A stretch of DNA of 64,000 nucleotides from Davidsoniella eucalypti (taxonomy: Eukaryota; Ascomycota; Sordariomycetes; Microascales; Ceratocystidaceae). A program made the position numbers and the translations under genes. This document shows positions 57,970 through 64,000 of the stretch, one piece after another. The stretch is taken from assembly GCA_004009845.1 (NCBI GenBank), contig RMBW01000114.1, forward strand, positions 29,215 through 93,214, given 5' to 3'. The notes under the pieces were generated by a model that saw nothing but the letters and a program-made list of their open reading frames with translations, was not told the DNA's origin and did no database searches. How positions within the stretch are numbered: position 1 is the stretch's first letter; each line of letters begins with the position of its first letter.

Positions 57970-60360
57970 ATGGGTAATGAAATTGATGAAGTGGAAGCAC
58001 CATCAGCCCCTGAGTCCGAAGCAATGCCGAGCCAAAGTAATCTAGACAGGGCTATTGCGGAAGCTCTCCAAAGACAAAAGCAACAGCACGACGAAGAAAA
58101 CGCCAAAAGCATCAAAGCAGCCGAAGCACGCGCTGAAGAACTCGTCAAAGCAGTCAAAGCAGCCGAAGCACGCGCCGAAGAACTCGTCAAAGCAGTCAAA
58201 GCAGCCGAAGCCCGCACCGAGAAAGAACGACTCGAGAATGAAGAAAACGCCCAAAAACTTGCACAAGCCCAAGCACGTGCCGAAGAAGAACGGATCGCCA
58301 GAGAAGCAGCCCAAGCACGTGCCGAAGAAGAACGGATCGCCAGAGAAGCGGCCGAAGCCCGCACCGAAGCAGCCGAAGCACATCTACAGGGGCTTAAACT
58401 TGTTCCATTGATTTACTACAGTTTCTCTCACATTTTTCAAACTTTGGAAGTGCTTAAGGATGATAAGCTGTGCTCAACTGGTACATCTACTTCAGTTCAG
58501 AATCGATGGTACCCTCGTCAACTTGTACCATGGACAGATTTTCAAGAGTGTCATGATGACATGTTTTCCCATCTTGTTACTGTATTTGGCCAAAAACCTA
58601 TACCTCATGAAAATTTTAACACAATTGTCTCTAGCCAAGGGACTGTACGAAGCATTAGTACAATAGCTACCGAAGCAGAGGCTGTTGTGTTCTCTAAGAG
58701 GGCCGTTGAGGAATATGCTTCGAAGATTATCAATTCGTATCTAGGTTTCAATCTAGAGGTTGATTCATATGACATTGATACACACAACAAGTTCGCCAGT
58801 ATCAAGCAGGATAAAATCCGAATATCCCACACGACAAACAACAGAATACAACAAATTATTCGCGCTTATGAAGAGGGAATTCCAGAACAAGATTGCACTG
58901 AGGAATCTCATGGTATAAATTCTATTGTTGCCACTTCTTCACTACAGCCCAGCAATCCCGATACTACGGTATGCCGCCGATCTACTCGTTCCAAAACCAA
59001 GTCCGATCTTGAGTCTAGCAGAAAACGATCTGCCCTCTCTCCTGTCGACGGGGCTCCTGCTGCAAAATCCGCAAAATCCGAAGAATCCACCGAAAGACCT
59101 TACTATCCTGACAGTCGGTGTCTCGGCCATAATTTGGAAGGTCAACCTCCCAAGAGGCTCTATGTCACAGAATTCAAGGCGCCCCATAAGCTTAGCCCAG
59201 AAGCACTTACCGACTCTTTGCTGGATCAATCAGGCTCGCCTCTGTCATGTAGTCTTACCTCTTCAGCAGAGTTTGATCATAACAAAGGAAACACCTTGGT
59301 CAGCCATGCTATAACGCAACTATTTCATTACATGCAATCTGATGGAGTTAGTTATGGTTATGTGATGACTGGAGAATCTATGATACTGCTATATATCGAT
59401 TATCTAGATCCCACCAAGGTCTATTACCACCTTTCTATTCCTCGAAACAACATATCTGGAATTCCTTATCGCTCTAGAGAAGATCCCATGCTTGATGACG
59501 ATACAATTACAAACCAACTTGACGATATAAAGCAGACACCGGTCGCTCATATCTTGACACTTTCGCTTTTGTCACTTCCAGCTCCTACTTTAACATATCA
59601 AGAAAAAGCTTCTCTACAGAACAGTCTTGCTAAAGTTGGGACTGAGTATGTCTCATTAAATTCTAGCCACTCTCAGAATCTGGCCTTGAGAAAGAGTACT
59701 TCCTCTCAGTTGAACCCTGGCGGGTCCAGTGGTAGTAGCAGAATAGGCCCATCTATGAATGTAACCGGGCAACAACATGTTGTAGACTCAACTACTAGGC
59801 CCCACTTGCTAAATACTGTACACAGGTTTGTCTACTTGGTCTCAAGTTCAATCGACAACTCGATAAGAATTGTCCTAACTATAAGCTTCACTTACAAGCT
59901 AAACCACTGATTCCCCTTCTCATTCCTCCATGTTTGATTATACACAGCATCACCCCATTAATCAGTCTCAGCTTTTGGCTACTATTAAGGCCCAGCTTGA
60001 TACGAACCTTGATAATGACTGTGAGGTTTTGAGTCTTCACGGTGCTGTTGGCTGCTTGGCCAAGGTTACTGCTCACCCATTTGGGTATACCTTGGTAGGA
60101 AAGACAGTGGAGGAACATGATGTTGGCTTGCTTCATCATGAGGCTAGCATGTACAGCCACCTAGTTGATGTACAAGGAAGTGTTGTCCCCGTTTGTCTTG
60201 GAGATGTTGCTATGGAGCAAAATCTCTGTGTTGATTTCAGGATCAACAACCATATGCTTTTGTTGTCATATGGGGGCAAGTGGCTTTGTAGGCTTGATGG
60301 GTGGAACATTGACCGACAACTTGCGAAACTTCAAGAGTTGGTGTCAGTCATGGGGATATC
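57970..60360 (+). pseudogene. Decayed nuclease/kinase fusion gene, third family member
   Basis: ATG at 57970; open to 59910 (646 aa). The N-terminal coiled coil (to about residue 140) is nearly identical to the copy at 36 kb. The nuclease-like core keeps Asp (DSRCLGHNL, about residue 382) and LYVTEFKAPHKL (about 401) followed by ITQLFHYMQSDGVSYGYVMT. Compared with the kinase copy at 32.5-33.2 kb, about two extra bases near 59875 shift the frame, so the kinase lies in a separate frame from 59930. It is hit again by a one-base loss near 60340, just before the catalytic loop, so HxDxxxxN is not encoded in frame. Similarity to the other kinase copy stops near 60360, 56 bp from the stop codon of the converging repair gene. 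The nuclease part could still be expressed. Confidence 0.8.
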
Positions 60361-60415
60361 GACTATCAATGTATCTAATCTGCAGTCTACTATTTATGAT
60401 ACAACTATTCTAGCC

Positions 60416-62154
60416 TTAACTCCAGTAGTGCGAATATCCTTTGAGTTCCTCAGCACTACCTGAGAACTTGAAATCGACTTCTAAAACATCCTGGAACCCC
60501 TCTTCCAATTTTGGTGGTTCGAGTCGTTGCAAGTACGATGTGAAAGCGATGCCCGGTAAACCATCGCGGTTCTCCGGGTTTGACGGTGTCTTTATGTACG
60601 AAGAATTGTTAGAAGATGGATAGATCGTTTTATCAGAGAAAAAAAATCACTTACATTGTTGTTATTGGACCGATAAGCGTCGTTATGTATACACAACTTC
60701 ATAGGTGTTAGGAAATGTACAAGCCGGGCAGAAATCTTGAATTCTTTCGCCATGTCGAGCCAGATAGCACGAGTGATGATGTTGGCATTAGTATTGTCTA
60801 ATATTATGTGTTAGCTATGTACAGACGGCCATCTTGTTCTGACTTATTCGCTAAAGACTTACCGATAACAATAGAGGCATCGGTTGCTGTTAAGGCATCA
60901 CGAGCTGCTCGAATGCACTTGTCACGCCTAGATGAAGATTAGATTAGATTAAGTGATCCCCATAGATACATGACAACAAACTTACGATCCGAGTTGGTCT
61001 TGGTTGATGCGTTTGTAGCCTAGTGGCTCGAAGTGTTTCCAAAAGAATGAGCTCTTGCCCGCGCTAGGAGGGCCACAAAACACCACAACCTCACGATCAT
61101 TCTTCTTCGCCCACGTGATCTGGCCATCGCTGCCCTCGCGTGGAATACTATCAAAGTCCAGATCGTGCACAAACTCTTCCGGCGACTCGCCAAGGAAATA
61201 CTCTTCGGGCGTGTAGAAGCAAATGCCCAAATTAGCAGCCAAGTTACGGTCTGAGCAACTAAAGTCCTTTGGCTTTTTGCCGCGTGCTGGACGGCCGGCT
61301 GCGTCGCCGATAAAGATGCTCTGAGCTAGATCTACTTGATCAGCTGCTATGCCGTGGTCGGCGAGAAGCGAATCCCACATGCCGGTCTGTGGCTTGCGGA
61401 AGCGATCCTTGTCTGTCGCTGCATATAGGCTCACGGGAACGCCGAGAGCTTTCATGACATTGCTGCATTTGCTTTTGTAGGCGGGCAGTTTGGCATTCTT
61501 GGTGGGTGCTTTGGACTTGGGATTTGGATGGAGGCTGAGGCCGCCCTGGTTGGAGAAGATGGCAATGAGATATCTGTCGTATTTTGTTAGCTCACTATTG
61601 GAGAGGACCGATATACAGTTGGAGGAGAAGCTCACCCTTCTTCGAATAGACTTTGTAGCTTTCCAGGAACGACTAAGTCCCACCATCGCCAATCATCGAC
61701 TCCGCTCGCGAACTTCTTGCCAGACTTGGGTTCGATCAACGTCGAGTCCTATTCTCATGTTAGCCTTCACTCTTGGTCATCCAAAGTTAGGCACCGTGAT
61801 ATACCAAGTCAAAGGCCGCAATCTTGAGTCTCGGCTCCTTCGGCACCGTCATACCTGCAGGCACAAAGCTCGCCACTAGCATCGACGTCTTTGTGTTTTC
61901 GCTTGGTGCCCGCTCAGTCCACACGACGCCATTGATGGCTTCTTCTGTAGGTTGAGCTGGCTTAACGTCCTTTGCTTTCTCAGACGCCGGTTTGAAGAAA
62001 TTAGCCACACTTGCCTCTATTCGCCGGTTAGCATACAATTCAGTCCATCTTCCCATCATGGCCGTATGATATCTATCTTACTGGTGGCAGAGCTCGCAAC
62101 TTTTTTCTTGATTGGCGGCGACGATGGCTCCGCAGCGCTTCTTTTACTAGACAT
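60416..62154 (-). CDS. pnk1: Polynucleotide kinase 3'-phosphatase (Pnk1/PNKP)
   Basis: Exons 62154-62082, 62016-61805, 61748-61636, 61573-60986, 60927-60863, 60797-60656 and 60589-60416. The N-terminus MSSKRSAAEPSSPPIKKKVA looks like an NLS; ASVANFFKP resembles a PCNA-binding box. The HAD phosphatase part has KIAAFDLDSTLI (split by an intron), IAIFSNQGG, RKPQTGMWDSLL and FIGDAAGRP. The kinase part has a P-loop CGPPSAGKSSF, INQDQLGSRDKC and SIVIDNTNANI. The C-terminus ends in SGSAEELKGYSHYWS, as in the family. The enzyme removes 3'-phosphates and adds 5'-phosphates at DNA breaks before ligation. All junctions keep frame except the last: as I read the bases, exon 6 to exon 7 is off by one. An upstream in-frame ATG (62277) adds a possible mitochondrial presequence. 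Confidence 0.9.
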
Positions 62155-62279
62155 GGCGACTACTGAACTATATCTTACAGACGTTATGAATAATCTCTTG
62201 GTCGTGATGGATGATGGCGATGGGCTAGTGCGGATAAGGGCTCGTCTAACAGTGGTCTGCAAGGCTGACGAGATCATAC

Positions 62280-62822
62280 TAACAGCGCATCGGCTGCATG
62301 AAATGCAATTAATTGAATTGTTAATGTATTGTAGACTTGGAAAAACAATCAACCGATTTCAAGATTCTGAAATGATTAATGTGATATATTCATATTCAAG
62401 TGTTAAACATAATATACCAAAAAGTTATTTTTCTTCTTCTTGTAACAGGTTGTTCGATATGTTTCTAACCCATATATTAGGGTTAATACACATATAGCCT
62501 TATGTGCTACGGAAAAGTGCAGATTTGATACATCACAAAACTGAGTAAATAATGAAGGGTTTAGTTTAATATCATGATTTGATTATAGCCTATGGATATA
62601 TTTACTGCGTATATTAATATCGCAAGTTGAGGCTATAATTCCGTGAAGTTGTTTTGGATGATGGCAATTAATTTTGTGCCACGTTAATAGAATGTGACTC
62701 TATGATATTCCTGTGCACGTTAGAATATTGTAATACGTGTATTTATAACCGGGATTGGCTGGGATGCTTATGATCGCTCATCGAATAAAGAATTAGGCGA
62801 GCTCATCTGTTCCAGAGGTTCA
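62280..62822. other. Intergenic, AT-rich, no gene seen
   Basis: Upstream of pnk1; the strand pair shows only short frames. It holds the promoter of pnk1 by position. Confidence 0.45.
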
Positions 62823-63955
62823 TCATCGTATAATCCTGGGGTGGTACATTCTCCTTGTTGGACTTGTGATAGCTGGAGAAGGCGACTTTTGCTTAACAGA
62901 GTTGGACGACTCTACATCGAGAGCCTGAGGCACTCGAGAGGAAACGCTAATAGCATCAAAACTTGCGATAGATTGGGAACCTTGTGAAAATAGACTATCG
63001 TGATCATCATCATCGTTCACAGCATCATCGCGAGATGGGGTACTTTCTGTTGAACTAGAAATATTGCTGACTGTGATGACTGGAACTATTGTGGCGGTAG
63101 GAGTAGGAGATCGAGATGTATCAGATGCTGTGGTATCAGAAATGCTATTGGTAGACTGCGTCGGGCTTCGAGACCGTGACTCGTACTAGTTATCAGACAC
63201 GGTAACGACCTGAGGCAGCGGTGCAGGACCGGTTCTGATCTCAAGCGGCACACCGAGTATCAAAGGCACGGCGGTCGATTTGCTTGAAGTCAAATATTGT
63301 GTCTAGATCACGCTGTAGCGCCGACAGCTTCTCAGCGGCACGCTGGACCTCGGCCGGTGTTGTCGTCCATCACGTGAACTTTGATGAAGAGGTGCCACCG
63401 TTTCATGGGGTCAACGGGTTCAAGGGCATCTTGAGTGGGCAGATGAGTGGCAAGCACTCGACCGTCAGGAACGGGCATGGGCTTGTAGTTGTTACGATCA
63501 CTAGCGAGATATTGCTTTGTGAGGCAAAATTCAACATCGTTGTCGTCGAAAAATTGAATTGTACGCTCGACAAGTTCGCCCTTTAAGCTAGAGGAAGGGC
63601 CATATTAGTCATATATTGGCCTTTAGGAAAGATAGATGATAGCTTACTTACACATAAGAATTGTCGTGCATAATCTTGATAAGATTCTTCTGGTTCCAGA
63701 TTTCGATCTTGCGTCTGGAGGTCATGCACTTGTTAGAGTTTGACAGCGGCGGGTCGGGAAATCGGTGAATCTCAAGATGCCCTCTATGCTATCAAAGTCG
63801 GGCTGAGGAACCTCCGATCCGAACCATCGTACGGCACTTCGTAGCGCAGGCTCGAGCTGGTAAGACTGACGGGAAGTAGCGCTTGAAGGTCTTTCACAGG
63901 GAAGCATAGGCATCATCATCTGTGTCTTATCCAACGACGACAGGTTGCTCATTGC
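62823..63955 (-). pseudogene. Unrecognised gene with frameshifts and a stop, running off the right edge
   Basis: Minus strand. Coding segments read in order as one protein-like series: QLEPALRSAVRWFGSEVPQP (63952-63722), RRKIEIWNQKNLIKIMHDNS (~63660-63720), and after an intron (GTAAGTAAGC...CTAG) ELVERTIQFFDDNDVEFCLT, NNYKPMPVPDGRVLATHLPT and RWHLFIKVHVMDD. The frame then shifts near 63360 (to AEVQRAAEKLSALQRDLDTI) and again near 63254 (to VPLEIRTGPAPLPQVVTVSD). A TAG stop at 63186-63188 follows, beyond which the frame continues Ser/Thr-rich to MYHPRIIR (62823). Two shifts plus a stop suggest decay, though sequencing errors could mimic this. Family not recognised. Confidence 0.55.
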
Positions 63956-64000
63956 ATTAGGCTTCTTGGGGACCTTGGAAGCGAATGCTGCGAGTCACGG

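Overview
The window is nuclear DNA of a filamentous ascomycete (Pezizomycotina); I cannot place the genus. The evidence is short GT-AG introns of 50-100 bp with CTAAC-type branch sites, TATA-type promoters, Tad-like LINE debris, and typical fungal families: ferric reductase, PA-TM-RING ligase, MARVEL protein, kinetochore Sos7 and the DNA-repair enzyme Pnk1. Coordinates of spliced genes come from splicing by eye; phases were checked wherever exons are given.

Layout. 1-2.9 kb: 3' part of a gene with a Q/S/A-rich repeat tail. 2.9-5.9 kb: T-rich DNA with a tandem repeat. 5.9-8.8 kb (-): PA-TM-RING ubiquitin ligase. 8.8-15.7 kb: about 7 kb without convincing genes, holding LINE tails and three minisatellites. 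15.9-19.8 kb (+): seven-exon gene for an unrecognised 1036-aa polyQ protein. 20.7-23.1 kb (+): C2H2 zinc-finger protein. 23.9-25.4 kb (-) and 25.9-26.7 kb (+): divergent RS-rich protein and Sos7. 27.2-29.5 kb (-): MFS transporter. 31.8-32.2 kb: LINE debris. 32.5-36.1 kb (-): a truncated and a complete PD-(D/E)XK nuclease/protein-kinase fusion gene. 37.7-40.3 kb (+): ferric reductase, with a match to the iron-regulator GATA site upstream. 40.5-42.9 kb (-): MARVEL protein and L-rhamnose mutarotase-like protein. 44.9-47.1 kb (-): unrecognised 738-aa protein. 49.6-60.4 kb is an accessory island: a LINE remnant, an 870-bp foldback, a secreted tandem-repeat protein gene, a second LINE in the opposite orientation, and a decayed third member of the nuclease/kinase family that stops within about 60 bp of the Pnk1 stop codon. 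60.4-62.2 kb (-): Pnk1. 62.8-64 kb (-): a frameshifted, apparently decaying gene.

Three things stand out. First, eight copies of a very small retroposon-like element (about 38 bp plus an A run) lie in this window. Five have clean 12-14 bp target-site duplications, all copies have the same 5' end, and the 3' end resembles the tails of the local LINEs. Second, the nuclease/kinase genes are mosaics: promoter plus coiled-coil N-terminus is nearly identical between two copies, the kinase is nearly identical between a different pair, and the nuclease cores are strongly diverged. This suggests cassette shuffling of Crinkler-like conflict proteins. Third, a secreted protein is built of ten 20-21-residue units of two alternating types, next to a hairpin-forming foldback. 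The housekeeping genes (Sos7, Pnk1, RING ligase, ferric reductase, MFS) form no single pathway.
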